A model generated the notes under the pieces. The model was not told where the DNA came from, searched no databases, and saw only the letters and a list, made by a program, of their open reading frames with translations. A program made the translations under genes and the position numbers. A stretch of 64,000 bases of DNA. Origin: Algoriphagus aquaeductus. GTDB lineage: Bacteria; Bacteroidota; Bacteroidia; Cytophagales; Cyclobacteriaceae. Numbering within the stretch: position 1 is the first letter of the stretch; the number at the start of each line of letters is the position of its first letter. Positions 23,416-32,391 of the stretch are shown here, piece by piece. The stretch lies in the NCBI RefSeq assembly GCF_003253485.1, contig NZ_QKTX01000011.1, positions 62,001 through 126,000 on the forward strand. The letters are read 5' to 3'.

Positions 23416-26400
23416 ATGAACTACCGCCAATTTCCCATTTACCTATTTCTTCTGACTTCCATTTTTTTTTCTTGCGAGCAAAAGCCAGCCCTGGAAAATA
23501 CGAATTCAGAACTTTCCCCTCCCCTATTCCGGCTCCATGCATCTTCAGAGACGGGAATCAATTTCATGAATCCCCTGGAGGAAAACCTAAACCTGAATGT
23601 CCTCATGTACGAGTACCTCTACAATGGTGGAGGAGTAGCTGTAGGAGATCTCAACCAAGACGGGTTGGATGATCTGTATTTTTCCTCCAATGTGGGCCAA
23701 AACCAAATTTACCTTAACCAGGGTAACCTGAAGTTTAAAGATATTACAGAGGAATCAGGTGCCGGTGGTATCCCCGGTCCATGGAAGACCGGAGTGGTGT
23801 TTGTGGATATCAACGGGGATGGACTTTTGGACATTTATCAATGTCGATCAGGCGCTTTGATGCCTGAAAAAAGAAAAAATGAACTTTTTGTAAATCTGGG
23901 AAACAACGCCGAGGGTATTCCCCAGTTCAAAGAAATGGCAGAAGAATATGGAATTGATTCTGAAAACACATCTACTTCTGCAGCATTTTTTGATTTCGAC
24001 CTGGATGGAGACTTGGATCTTTTTCTTCTCAACCATAATACCAAGTCCGTCCAAAATTTGGACGTAACCTTGACCAAAAATCTGCTGAAAGAAAAGCACG
24101 AAGCCGGTTCCCAACTTTTTGAAAACCGAAATGGAAAGTTTGTGGAGGTCACTGAGAAGGCAGGGATTTCCTCCTCCAGCCTTTCCTATGGATTGGGTGT
24201 AAATGTTTCCGATGTCAATCAGGACGGATGGCCGGATATCTACATAGGCAATGACTACACCATGCCAGATTACCTCTACATCAATCAGAAAGACGGTACC
24301 TTTAAAGATCAAATCCAGGAAATGCTGGATTATGTCTCCCATTTTTCCATGGGAAATGATATCGCTGATATCAACAACGACGGACTCGTGGACATTTTCA
24401 CCTTGGACATGCTTCCTGAGGACAACCAACGTCAAAAACTCCTTCTTTCTCCGGATAATTTTGAAGTATTCCAGCTCAATGTGGACCGGGGCTTTTATTT
24501 CCAATACATGCGGAATATGCTTCATCTCAATGCCGGTGGAGGAAAATTTCAAGAGATAGGTCAACTTGCCGGTATTTCAAATACGGATTGGAGTTGGGCG
24601 GCCTTGTTTGCAGATTTGGATTTGGATGGCTGGAAGGACCTTTTCATCACCAATGGATACCTGAGGGATTACAACAATCAGGATTTCCTGAAATACATGG
24701 ACAATTATGTCCAGACCAAGGGAGGACAACTCAAAAGAGAAGATTTATTGGCATTGGTCAAGTCCATGACTTCTTCTAACCTGAAAAATTACACTTTCAG
24801 AAACCGGCAGGATCTCACTTTTGAAAATGTCTCGGATTCCTGGGGATTGGCCCAACACGGAAATAGTAATGGCGCAGCCTATGCCGACCTGGACAATGAC
24901 GGAGATCTGGACCTGATTATCAATAACCTCAATGCTCCGGCAATGGTCTATGAAAATCTCGCCATTCAACAGAAGAAAGGTAATTATCTAACCCTCAAGC
25001 TGAAAGGTGAAAATCAGAATACTGCCGGCCTTGGAGCAAAAGTGACACTTTTCACTGCCCAGGGTATTCAATTTCAAGAACTGACTACGTTCAGAGGTTA
25101 TCAGTCTTCTGTTGCCCCTTATTTAAGCTTCGGTCTGGGAAGTTTGGCAACGGTTGATTCATTGAAAGTCGCTTGGCCGGGAGGAAAAGTGACCCAGCTT
25201 GAGAAGGTTGCCTCAAATCAGACCTTGGAAATTTCTCAAGCAGAAGCGAAGAAAGAAAGTACTGGCAAAAGAAGTCCCAGTTCAAAGCTATTTGATCAGA
25301 TCGCCATAATCCCTGTGGCCAAAGGGCAAAAAGTAAATGACTTCAAGCGCCAACCTTTGCTCAGCTTTGGCATTTCAGGAAATGGAAAAGCAATGGTGCT
25401 GGAGGATTTTGACGGAGATGGAATACAAGATTTGTTTGTTGGAGGTGGTGCTGGCGTAAGTGGAAAGTTGATTTATGGTCTGGGAAAAGGCAAACCGAGT
25501 AGCATGGATTCCTCTGCCTTTGTGGCAGAACGGTCATCCGAAGATGCCGTGGCCCTGGCTTTTGATGCCAATGGAGATGGTCATTTGGATCTTTTTGTAG
25601 GAAGTGGGGGAGTTTATCAATTCAATCTCGGCGATGCAGTTTTGAATGACCGACTTTACCTCAATGACGGCAAAGGGAAATTCCAAAAAATGGAAGGTTT
25701 CTTACCCCAAGAGAGCTTTCCTACGGGTGCAGTTTTGGCCGAAGATCTTAATGGCGATGGTATTCTGGATTTGCTCGTAGCCGCTCGAGTCCATCCAGGT
25801 CAATATCCTACTTCACCAGGTACAAGAATTTGGATTGGGGATGGCAAAGGGAAATTTTCGGATCAAACCCAATTACTCGGTCCTACACTGGCCCGGCTGG
25901 GCATGGTGACCGCAGTAGCCAGTGTGGATTTGAATGGGGACGGGAAAAATGAGCTTATCTTAGTCGGAGATGCTATGCCGATCACTGTCCTTTCCTTAAA
26001 AAACCAAATTTGGGAAAATGTCACTCCCGACTATTTTAATCTTCCTCAGATTGGGCTTTGGTCAGAACTCCTAGTTGGAGACTGGGATGGAGATGGCAAG
26101 CCTGAGCTTTTTGTAGGCAATCATGGGAGAAATTCGCAGCTTTTTGCCAATGATAATCAACCCATGGAATTGTTATTCAAAGACTTTGACTCCAATGGAT
26201 CCGTAGATGCCATTTTGAGTTATTACATCCAAGGAGAAAAGTATCCTTCTCCCAGTCGGGACGAAGTGTTGGGTCAGGTGAATTTTTTGAAAAAAAGGTA
26301 TCTCGATTTTAAGGGTTTTTCAGAGGTAAAAATGGATCAGCTCTTTACACCGGAGGAGCGTAAAGATGCTTCTTCTATTTTTATCAACCGTCTGGAAACC

Positions 26401-26757
26401 AGCTATTTTTTATTAAACTCGGAGGGAAAATTTATTTCCAAACCCCTGCCTATTGAGGCGCAATTTTCGCCTGTATTTGCAGCTGAAAAGGGGGACTTCA
26501 ATGGTGATGGTCACCTCGACCTTGCCTTTGGTGGAAACCTGTACGATACCAAATTGAAATTCGGAAGATATGCCGCCAATCATCTTCAGGTGTTCCTTGG
26601 CGATGGAAAAGGGAATTTCACATCCAAAACTTCTGCGCTTACTGGAATTTCTATTTCAGGTGAGATACGTGGAATCCAATCCACCAATGAATACCTCTAT
26701 GTTTTGGAAAAAGGCAAGGGGATTCACATTTATCGCAGCCTTTCATCAAAAGACTAA
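23416..26757 (+). CDS. VCBS/FG-GAP repeat lipoprotein with ASPIC/UnbV domain
   Basis: This is a 1113-aa lipoprotein (signal peptide to the lipobox Cys in LTSIFFSCEQKP). It has about 14 calcium-binding FG-GAP/VCBS repeats of the type DxNxDGxxDL, including DLNQDGLDDLYF, DINGDGLLDIYQ, DFDLDGDLDLFL, DLDNDGDLDLII and DLNGDGILDLLV. These make two integrin-like beta-propellers on either side of an ASPIC/UnbV segment (GAKVTLFTAQG ... FGLGSLATVDSLKVAWPGG) near residues 540-610. Such proteins (CRTAC1-like) often lie beside SusC/SusD pairs in Bacteroidota. The role is probably cell-surface binding; no catalytic motif is seen. Confidence 0.93.
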   Translation: MNYRQFPIYLFLLTSIFFSCEQKPALENTNSELSPPLFRLHASSETGINFMNPLEENLNLNVLMYEYLYNGGGVAVGDLNQDGLDDLYFSSNVGQNQIYLNQGNLKFKDITEESGAGGIPGPWKTGVVFVDINGDGLLDIYQCRSGALMPEKRKNELFVNLGNNAEGIPQFKEMAEEYGIDSENTSTSAAFFDFDLDGDLDLFLLNHNTKSVQNLDVTLTKNLLKEKHEAGSQLFENRNGKFVEVTEKAGISSSSLSYGLGVNVSDVNQDGWPDIYIGNDYTMPDYLYINQKDGTFKDQIQEMLDYVSHFSMGNDIADINNDGLVDIFTLDMLPEDNQRQKLLLSPDNFEVFQLNVDRGFYFQYMRNMLHLNAGGGKFQEIGQLAGISNTDWSWAALFADLDLDGWKDLFITNGYLRDYNNQDFLKYMDNYVQTKGGQLKREDLLALVKSMTSSNLKNYTFRNRQDLTFENVSDSWGLAQHGNSNGAAYADLDNDGDLDLIINNLNAPAMVYENLAIQQKKGNYLTLKLKGENQNTAGLGAKVTLFTAQGIQFQELTTFRGYQSSVAPYLSFGLGSLATVDSLKVAWPGGKVTQLEKVASNQTLEISQAEAKKESTGKRSPSSKLFDQIAIIPVAKGQKVNDFKRQPLLSFGISGNGKAMVLEDFDGDGIQDLFVGGGAGVSGKLIYGLGKGKPSSMDSSAFVAERSSEDAVALAFDANGDGHLDLFVGSGGVYQFNLGDAVLNDRLYLNDGKGKFQKMEGFLPQESFPTGAVLAEDLNGDGILDLLVAARVHPGQYPTSPGTRIWIGDGKGKFSDQTQLLGPTLARLGMVTAVASVDLNGDGKNELILVGDAMPITVLSLKNQIWENVTPDYFNLPQIGLWSELLVGDWDGDGKPELFVGNHGRNSQLFANDNQPMELLFKDFDSNGSVDAILSYYIQGEKYPSPSRDEVLGQVNFLKKRYLDFKGFSEVKMDQLFTPEERKDASSIFINRLETSYFLLNSEGKFISKPLPIEAQFSPVFAAEKGDFNGDGHLDLAFGGNLYDTKLKFGRYAANHLQVFLGDGKGNFTSKTSALTGISISGEIRGIQSTNEYLYVLEKGKGIHIYRSLSSKD

Positions 26758-26811
26758 GCCAAAAAAAACAGAAAAGCCTTATTTTCAAATATTCATGCTC
26801 CCAGCAAACCT

Positions 26812-27768
26812 ATGAAGAAGTTTCTAGTCGCCTCCGGTCTGATTATGACGAGTTTTCAGCTCAACAAAACAGCGGTATTTGAGGCTTATACCCAAAAAAT
26901 TCCCGGAACTCCCGTGTCTTTTGATATGACGCCAATTCCCGCGGGGACGTTCCTGATGGGCTCCAATGATTCCGATTTCCCCGACCAAAACCCTGCTCAT
27001 GAAGTAAAAGTAGATGGATTTTGGATGGGAACGCATGAGGTGACTTGGGATGCTTTTGAACTTTTTTTAGATAAGCACTACGAGCAGACGATGACTGAAG
27101 GCGGAGTGGAAGACCGTGTGGATGGCCTTACCCGTCCAAGTTTGCCTTATTTGGATATGACTTTCGGCATGGGGAAAGACGGCAAACCCGCTGTCGGAAT
27201 GACTCAGTATGGAGCGATTCAGTATTGCTATTGGCTGTATCTGAAAACAGGGATATTCTACCGCTTGCCTACTGAAGCCGAATGGGAATATGCCGCACGT
27301 GCAGAGTCTTTGGATCGTTTTTTCTTCGGAAATGACCCCTCGAAACTTTCCGATTTCGCCTGGACCGCTTCAAACAGCGGTGGGGCTACCCATGAAGTAG
27401 GCAAAAAGAAACCGAATCCTTGGGGTCTATATGACATCTATGGCAACGTGCAGGAATGGACGATTGATTTGTATGAAAAGGATTTCTACAGCAGGTCAGA
27501 CAAGGACAATCCTTTTAATCCGGCGGGTAAACTTTATCCTCATGTTGTTCGCGGTGGAGGTTTTAAAACACCTGAAAGCGAAATTGGATCAGCTTTTCGG
27601 GGGGTATCCGATCCTTCTTGGAAGCGCATCGATCCACAGATTCCCAAAAGTCAGTGGTGGTTTCCCGAAGCTCCTTTCATTGGCCTTCGCCTCGTCAGAC
27701 CACTCAATCCGCCTTCTCCTGAGCAGATTATGGCCTATTACACGCAGGAGCCCATTGCAGATTATTAA
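26812..27768 (+). CDS. SUMF1/FGE-fold protein without the catalytic cysteines
   Basis: This is a 318-aa exported protein with an uncleaved or weak N-terminal signal. The formylglycine-generating-enzyme fold is clear: FDMTPIPAGTFLMGSND, VKVDGFWMGTHEVTWDAFELFL, YRLPTEAEWEYAAR, NPWGLYDIYGNVQEWTID, VVRGGGF and FIGLRLVRP. Genuine FGE needs two Cys in the region between RGGS and GFR; here that stretch has none, and the whole protein has a single Cys (QYCYW). It is therefore not expected to oxidise sulfatase Cys to formylglycine, and there is no sulfatase in the window. It may be a structural or ligand-binding member. The gene begins the downstream run 54 nt after the VCBS gene. Confidence 0.9.
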   Translation: MKKFLVASGLIMTSFQLNKTAVFEAYTQKIPGTPVSFDMTPIPAGTFLMGSNDSDFPDQNPAHEVKVDGFWMGTHEVTWDAFELFLDKHYEQTMTEGGVEDRVDGLTRPSLPYLDMTFGMGKDGKPAVGMTQYGAIQYCYWLYLKTGIFYRLPTEAEWEYAARAESLDRFFFGNDPSKLSDFAWTASNSGGATHEVGKKKPNPWGLYDIYGNVQEWTIDLYEKDFYSRSDKDNPFNPAGKLYPHVVRGGGFKTPESEIGSAFRGVSDPSWKRIDPQIPKSQWWFPEAPFIGLRLVRPLNPPSPEQIMAYYTQEPIADY

Positions 27769-27788
27769 CAAACCAAAATAACCATACT

Positions 27789-29102
27789 ATGAGCAATCAA
27801 AACTCACGCAGAGACTTCCTCAAGACTTCTGCCTTGGTGACCGGCGGCATGCTGGCTCCCTCTTTTTTGGTGCCTGGTGCACACGCAGCTCCAGACAATC
27901 AGATCAAACTTGCCGTCATCGGCTGCGGAGGCCGAGGAACAGGAGCTGTTTTCCAAGCTTTTGAGACAGGACATCCGATCAGGCTGGTAGCGATGGCTGA
28001 TGCTTTTCAGGATCGATTGGACTCCAGCTACAAAGCGATTTTTGATAAATATGGAAAAGACAAAGTCGATGTGCCGGCTGAAAAGCGCTTTGTAGGATTT
28101 GACGGGTATAAAAAAGCAATTGCCGAGGCAGATGTTGTCATCTTGGCAGCACCTCCGGGTTTCCGTCCTTCTCATTTTGAGGAAGCGGTGAATCAGGGGA
28201 AGCAGATTTTTGCAGAAAAGCCTATGGCAACCGATGCGGCGGGTATCCGTAAGGTATTGGCTGCTGCTGAAATTGCCAAAGCCAAAAAACTAAATGTGGT
28301 AGTGGGCCTTCAGCGTCATTATCAGCAAAATTACCGCGAAGTCATGAAGCGAATTCACGATGGAGCACTGGGAGATATCGTAGGCGGTCAGGTATACTGG
28401 AATGACGGCGGGGTATGGGTCCGCGAGCGAAAGCCTGAGCAGACAGAGATGGAATACCAAATGAGAAACTGGTATTACTTCAACTGGCTATGCGGAGACC
28501 ATATCGTAGAGCAACACGTTCATAACATTGACATTGCCAACTGGGCAAAAAATGGCTATCCCGTGAAAGCCGAAGGGACTGGCGGTCGTCAGATTCGTAC
28601 CGGAAAAGATCACGGTGAGATTTTTGATCACCATGTGCTGACACTTACCTATGCGGATGGTTCAGTGATACACTCTGAATGTCGCCACTTTCCGGGTGCA
28701 GCCAACCGCGTCGATGAGACTTTCCAAGGGACTAAAGGAAAAGTATTTCTAAGTGCAGGAAATCACGGTGTGATGACCGACTGGAAAGGAAATTCAATCT
28801 ATACTCACAATCGGGAGAACAATCCGAATCCTTATCAAGTCGAGCACGATGAACTTTGGGCAGCTATCGTGAAGGGTGAATACAAATATGCCGATGCAGA
28901 AAATGCCGCCAAATCCACCCTGACTGCAATCATGGGACGATATGCTACCTATTCTGGAAAGATTGTTACTTGGGAGGAGGCGCTCAATGGTACGGTAGAT
29001 CTATTCCCTGAGAAACTGGCTTGGGATGCGATGCCAAAACTGCTTCCAAATGCTGACGGCTTCTACCCACATGCAGTTCCCGGCAAAACCAAAGTCATCT
29101 AA
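27789..29102 (+). CDS. Tat-exported Gfo/Idh/MocA family oxidoreductase
   Basis: This is a 437-aa NAD(P)-dependent sugar or cyclitol dehydrogenase-like protein. A twin-arginine signal (NSRRDFLKTSALVTGG) indicates folded export to the periplasm. The Rossmann motif is AVIGCGGRGTGAV, the catalytic Lys is in IFAEKPMATD (EKP), and the substrate domain holds WYYFNWLCGDHIVEQHVHNIDIANW, whose His and Asp residues are typical of the family. It is followed after 3 nt by a Tat-exported isomerase-like gene, suggesting sequential action on one substrate. Exported Gfo/Idh/MocA proteins are common in Bacteroidota sugar loci; the substrate is unknown. Confidence 0.94.
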   Translation: MSNQNSRRDFLKTSALVTGGMLAPSFLVPGAHAAPDNQIKLAVIGCGGRGTGAVFQAFETGHPIRLVAMADAFQDRLDSSYKAIFDKYGKDKVDVPAEKRFVGFDGYKKAIAEADVVILAAPPGFRPSHFEEAVNQGKQIFAEKPMATDAAGIRKVLAAAEIAKAKKLNVVVGLQRHYQQNYREVMKRIHDGALGDIVGGQVYWNDGGVWVRERKPEQTEMEYQMRNWYYFNWLCGDHIVEQHVHNIDIANWAKNGYPVKAEGTGGRQIRTGKDHGEIFDHHVLTLTYADGSVIHSECRHFPGAANRVDETFQGTKGKVFLSAGNHGVMTDWKGNSIYTHNRENNPNPYQVEHDELWAAIVKGEYKYADAENAAKSTLTAIMGRYATYSGKIVTWEEALNGTVDLFPEKLAWDAMPKLLPNADGFYPHAVPGKTKVI

Positions 29103-29105
29103 CCC

Positions 29106-30020
29106 ATGGAAAGAAGAGGATTTATCAAGAGGATAGGCCTGGGCAGTGCCCTGGCAGGATTCACAGGAGGTATGGCCCTACCGTCTTTTGCCAACGAGGG
29201 GATGGAGGCCGCTCCATTCAAAATGGACTTTGCTCCACACTTTGGGATGTTTAAAAATCATGCTCCGGGTGGATTGGTAGACGAACTGAAGTTTATGGCA
29301 GACCAAGGATTCCGCTCATTGGAAGACAATGGTATGCTGAGACGATCTGTAGCCGATCAGGAATTGATCGGAAAGACGTTAAGTGATCTAGGAATGCGGA
29401 TGGGAGTCTTTGTGATCGATGGAGGAGACAACTGGAAAGTATCACTGACCACAGGAAAGCAAGAATTTCTTGATGTATTTCTCAAAACCTGCCGCGAATC
29501 AGTAGAGGTTGCCAAACGAGTTGGAGCTAAATGGATGACTGTGGTACCGGGTTATTTTGAGCGTAATTTACCTATGGGAGTGCAGACTGGAAATGTGATT
29601 GAGGCGCTGAAACGCGGGGCAGAGATTTTTGAGCCGCATGGATTAACGATGGTATTAGAGCCATTGAGTGACAATCCGGATCTTTTCCTTCGTCACGCAG
29701 ATCAGACCTATATGATATGCAAAGCTGTGGGAAGTCCGTCATGCAAGATTCTCTATGATATCTATCACATGCAGCGAAATGAGGGCAATCTCATTGCCAC
29801 CATGGAGAAGACTTGGAGCGAAATCGCCTATATCCAAATCGGAGACAATCCCGGGCGAAAAGAACCCGGAACCGGTGAGATAAACTATTCCAATGTCTTC
29901 AAATACATCCATAACAAGGGATTCACCGGGGTGATGGGGATGGAGCATGGCAATGCACTTCCGGGAAAGGAAGGTGAATTGGCCCTCATCGAAGCTTACC
30001 GCAAAGTGGATATTATATGA
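29106..30020 (+). CDS. Tat-exported TIM-barrel sugar isomerase/epimerase (hydroxypyruvate isomerase-like)
   Basis: This 304-aa protein has an RR-type signal (MERRGFIKRIGLGSALAGF) and a xylose-isomerase-like TIM barrel. Metal/active-site candidates are the Glu in TMVLEPLSDNPD, the Asp-His in ILYDIYHMQR, the Asp in AYIQIGDNPGRKEPGTGEINY and the Glu in GVMGMEHGNALPG. That order is characteristic of the hydroxypyruvate isomerase-like branch (GEINY motif). It lies 3 nt after the Gfo/Idh/MocA gene and overlaps the next gene by 4 nt (ATGA), so the three are probably translated from one mRNA. Confidence 0.92.
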   Translation: MERRGFIKRIGLGSALAGFTGGMALPSFANEGMEAAPFKMDFAPHFGMFKNHAPGGLVDELKFMADQGFRSLEDNGMLRRSVADQELIGKTLSDLGMRMGVFVIDGGDNWKVSLTTGKQEFLDVFLKTCRESVEVAKRVGAKWMTVVPGYFERNLPMGVQTGNVIEALKRGAEIFEPHGLTMVLEPLSDNPDLFLRHADQTYMICKAVGSPSCKILYDIYHMQRNEGNLIATMEKTWSEIAYIQIGDNPGRKEPGTGEINYSNVFKYIHNKGFTGVMGMEHGNALPGKEGELALIEAYRKVDII

Positions 30021-31021
30021 GAAACTGGATTTTCCTGATCGGATTTTGGCTAGGTATGCAGACGTCTTTTGCCCAAAATCCAGACTGGCAAGAAATTCAA
30101 ACACCTGTGAAAGCCTCCTTAAGGGGGCTTTCACCCGTTTCAGACCGAGTGTGTTGGGCTAGTGGAAGTGAGGGTACTTGGCTCAAAACGATCGATGGAG
30201 GCAAATCCTGGACACATGGAGTTATTGACGGATTGGATACGGTGGATTTTCGATCCATTCATGCCTTTGATGACCAAGTGGCCGTGGCGGCATCAGCCGG
30301 CCAACCGGCTGTGATTTATCTGACGGATAATGGAGGGACTACCTGGAAAAAGGTGCATCAGGAAGGAAAACAAGCTTTTTTTGATGCCATTGCCTTTGTG
30401 GATCGGAAAAGAGGATATGTATTGGGAGATCCGGTGGACGGAAAATGGATGATTTTGGAGACTCTCGATGGAGGCAAATCCTGGAAGTCTTTGGCTTTTC
30501 TGCCGGAGGCAGTGGATGGAGAAGCCGCATTTGCTGCGGGCTCTTCCTCTCTGATTTCCAAGAGCGATGAGTTGATTTTAGGTACTGGAGGCAGTGTTTC
30601 CAACCTTCACTTTTACTCATTTTCAAAAGCAAAATGGGCAAAAGTGCCGGCTACATCCATGATACAGGGCGAGCCTTCCCAAGGCATTTTTGCATTGACT
30701 GAGTCAAAGGAAGGACTTGTTTTGGTAGGTGGAGACTATCTCAACCCCAAGGTTTCGGAGGGGAATCTGCTGAAGTATTCAAAGGGTCAATTTTCCAAGC
30801 CTGATGCGACAACAGATGGGTATCGTTCGGGGGTGGCGTTTCTGAAAGATCAAAATCTTTTGGTCGCAGTAGGACCGGAGAGTTCAGATTTTTCAAAGGA
30901 CGGGGGACGGACTTGGCATCAATTTTCAAAAGCAGGTTTTCATGCTGTGAAGTGCGGTTTGGATCAAAAAAGTCTCTGGGCTTCAGGATCTCAGGGCAGA
31001 ATCGGGCGATTGATGGAATGA
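30017..31021 (+). CDS. Exported YCF48-like beta-propeller protein
   Basis: This 334-aa protein has a signal peptide (residues 1-19, ending TSFAQ). Four sequence blocks of the YCF48/BNR type (DGGKSWTHG, NGGTTWKKV, DGGKSWKSL, DGGRTWHQF) indicate a seven-bladed propeller. It is coupled by an ATGA overlap to the preceding isomerase-like gene and closes the run that began with susC. Such proteins are often named photosystem II stability factor-like or oxidoreductase in Bacteroidota, but no redox motif is present. The role in the locus is unknown. Confidence 0.88.
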   Translation: MRNWIFLIGFWLGMQTSFAQNPDWQEIQTPVKASLRGLSPVSDRVCWASGSEGTWLKTIDGGKSWTHGVIDGLDTVDFRSIHAFDDQVAVAASAGQPAVIYLTDNGGTTWKKVHQEGKQAFFDAIAFVDRKRGYVLGDPVDGKWMILETLDGGKSWKSLAFLPEAVDGEAAFAAGSSSLISKSDELILGTGGSVSNLHFYSFSKAKWAKVPATSMIQGEPSQGIFALTESKEGLVLVGGDYLNPKVSEGNLLKYSKGQFSKPDATTDGYRSGVAFLKDQNLLVAVGPESSDFSKDGGRTWHQFSKAGFHAVKCGLDQKSLWASGSQGRIGRLME

Positions 31022-31181
31022 GCAATTTTAGACTCAGTTTTTTGATTACATGATATTTTTTTGAGCTCCTTTATAAAAAAAATGAAATGATTCCGGGCAA
31101 CTCGCTTTATTAAAACCCCATCTGTAGTATATTTAGAAACAGAATATCTTAGAAATACCCCAATCCCAACTAAAAGTCGCT

Positions 31182-31916
31182 ATGTTTGAAATCATTCCTT
31201 CCATCTGGCTGATCAACGGAAAGTGCGTCCGTCTCAAGCGTGGAGATTTTGCTACCGAAGAGGTAATTTCTTCCAATCCTTTGGAAATAGCGCAAGCTTT
31301 TGAAGGTATAGGGATTAAGAGATTACACTTGGTAGACCTTGATGGTGCCAGAAGGGGAGAGCCTAAAAATTACCATATTTTAGAAGCCATATCGGGCTAT
31401 ACAGATTTAAAAGTGGATTTTACAGGAGGAGTCTCTACCGATGGGGACGTGATCAAGTGCTTCGAGTTTGGAGCAAAGACGGTCACGATTGCCTCAGCGG
31501 CCGCTAATTACCCGGAGAGGTTTGCTCAATTTATTCTTTCCTATGGTAGGGAAAAGATCAATCTTGCTGCGGATACTAATCCTTCAGATCACAAGATTAA
31601 AATCAGGGGATGGCTCAAAAAAACAGAAATTGATTTGTTCGACCATATTGAGTTTTTTTATGAAAGAGGGCTAAAATACCTTAAGTGCTCGGATGTCACC
31701 CGGGATGGGGTGATGGAAGGTCCAAATTTTGCCCTTTATCAAGAAGTCAGGGATCGATTCCCAAGTATCAGTTTGGCCGCTTCAGGAGGTGTCAGAGGGA
31801 TCGATGATTTTAAACGACTTCGGGAAATGGGTTTACATGCAGCGGTTTTTGGAAGAGCATACTATGAAGGAAAAATCAGCCTTCACGATCTCGAGAAGTT
31901 TATCAATAATGCATAA
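31182..31916 (+). CDS. HisA-like TIM barrel lacking the first catalytic aspartate
   Basis: This 244-aa protein is closely HisA-like: IIPSIWLINGKCVRLKRGDF, LHLVDLDGARRG, FTGGVSTDGD, KCSDVTRDGVMEGPNF and LAASGGVRGIDD align with phosphoribosyl-formimino-AICAR-phosphate isomerase. In HisA the first strand reads PAIDxxxG with catalytic Asp8; here the equivalent residue is Trp9 (PSIWLING). The second catalytic Asp is kept (LAADTNPSD) and the active-site Thr is replaced by Ser (KCSDV). No other his gene is nearby. It is thus either a diverged isomerase or a paralogue with a new or no catalytic role; the true hisA is probably elsewhere. Confidence 0.85.
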   Translation: MFEIIPSIWLINGKCVRLKRGDFATEEVISSNPLEIAQAFEGIGIKRLHLVDLDGARRGEPKNYHILEAISGYTDLKVDFTGGVSTDGDVIKCFEFGAKTVTIASAAANYPERFAQFILSYGREKINLAADTNPSDHKIKIRGWLKKTEIDLFDHIEFFYERGLKYLKCSDVTRDGVMEGPNFALYQEVRDRFPSISLAASGGVRGIDDFKRLREMGLHAAVFGRAYYEGKISLHDLEKFINNA

Positions 31917-31922
31917 AAGCAA

Positions 31923-31946
31923 AAAAGGAGGCTACAGCCTCCTTTT
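31923..31946. terminator. Bidirectional terminator between convergent genes
   Basis: AAAAGGAGGCT (31923-31933) and AGCCTCCTTTT (31936-31946) are perfectly complementary over 11 bp with A and T runs on both sides. It serves the HisA-like gene and the convergent small exported protein. Confidence 0.8.
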
Positions 31947-31966
31947 CTATTTATGATAATTTCATC

Positions 31967-32317
31967 TCAGTCTTGCTTAAACCGATCCACGATGTAAAGA
32001 AAGATATTAAATGACAAAGTGGAAGGGGATTCGTTTTTGCGAAGTTCTTTTTCTTGCATCATTCCTCCGGCAGGAAGATCTCTTTTTACCGTATTGATTC
32101 CATTGGTTGGTTTTACGTTAGTCGTCTTTCCAGCAGTATTCAAGAATGGTGAAGTCGCCTCATTGACTGAGGGCTGGTCTTCAATCACCGGTTTATCAGT
32201 CACTCTTGGGCTATTTTCTTCTTGCGCCAAAACATCAGCTGAGAAAAGAGTCAATCCTCCTATTGCTACGCAGAGCAAAGAGGTTTTTTTAAACGGAAAT
32301 CCTGAGAATTTCACCAT
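31967..32317 (-). CDS. Small exported protein of unknown function
   Basis: This 116-aa protein is not recognised. It has a clear Sec signal peptide (FKKTSLLCVAIGGLTLFSADVLAQ, cleavage after about residue 31), then a low-complexity, Pro/Asn/Thr-rich stretch (RVTDKPVIEDQPSVNEATSP, VKPTNGINTVKRDLP), and a hydrophobic C-terminus (LSFNIFLYIVDRF). It probably sits in the periplasm. It is convergent with the HisA-like gene and divergent from csaA. Confidence 0.7.
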   Translation of the reverse strand: MVKFSGFPFKKTSLLCVAIGGLTLFSADVLAQEENSPRVTDKPVIEDQPSVNEATSPFLNTAGKTTNVKPTNGINTVKRDLPAGGMMQEKELRKNESPSTLSFNIFLYIVDRFKQD

Positions 32318-32391
32318 GACTTGTGGAAGGGAGTTGTTCTGTTAACTTAGGGTTTTACAAAATGTTCCTAAAAATAGTAAAAATTGTGGCT

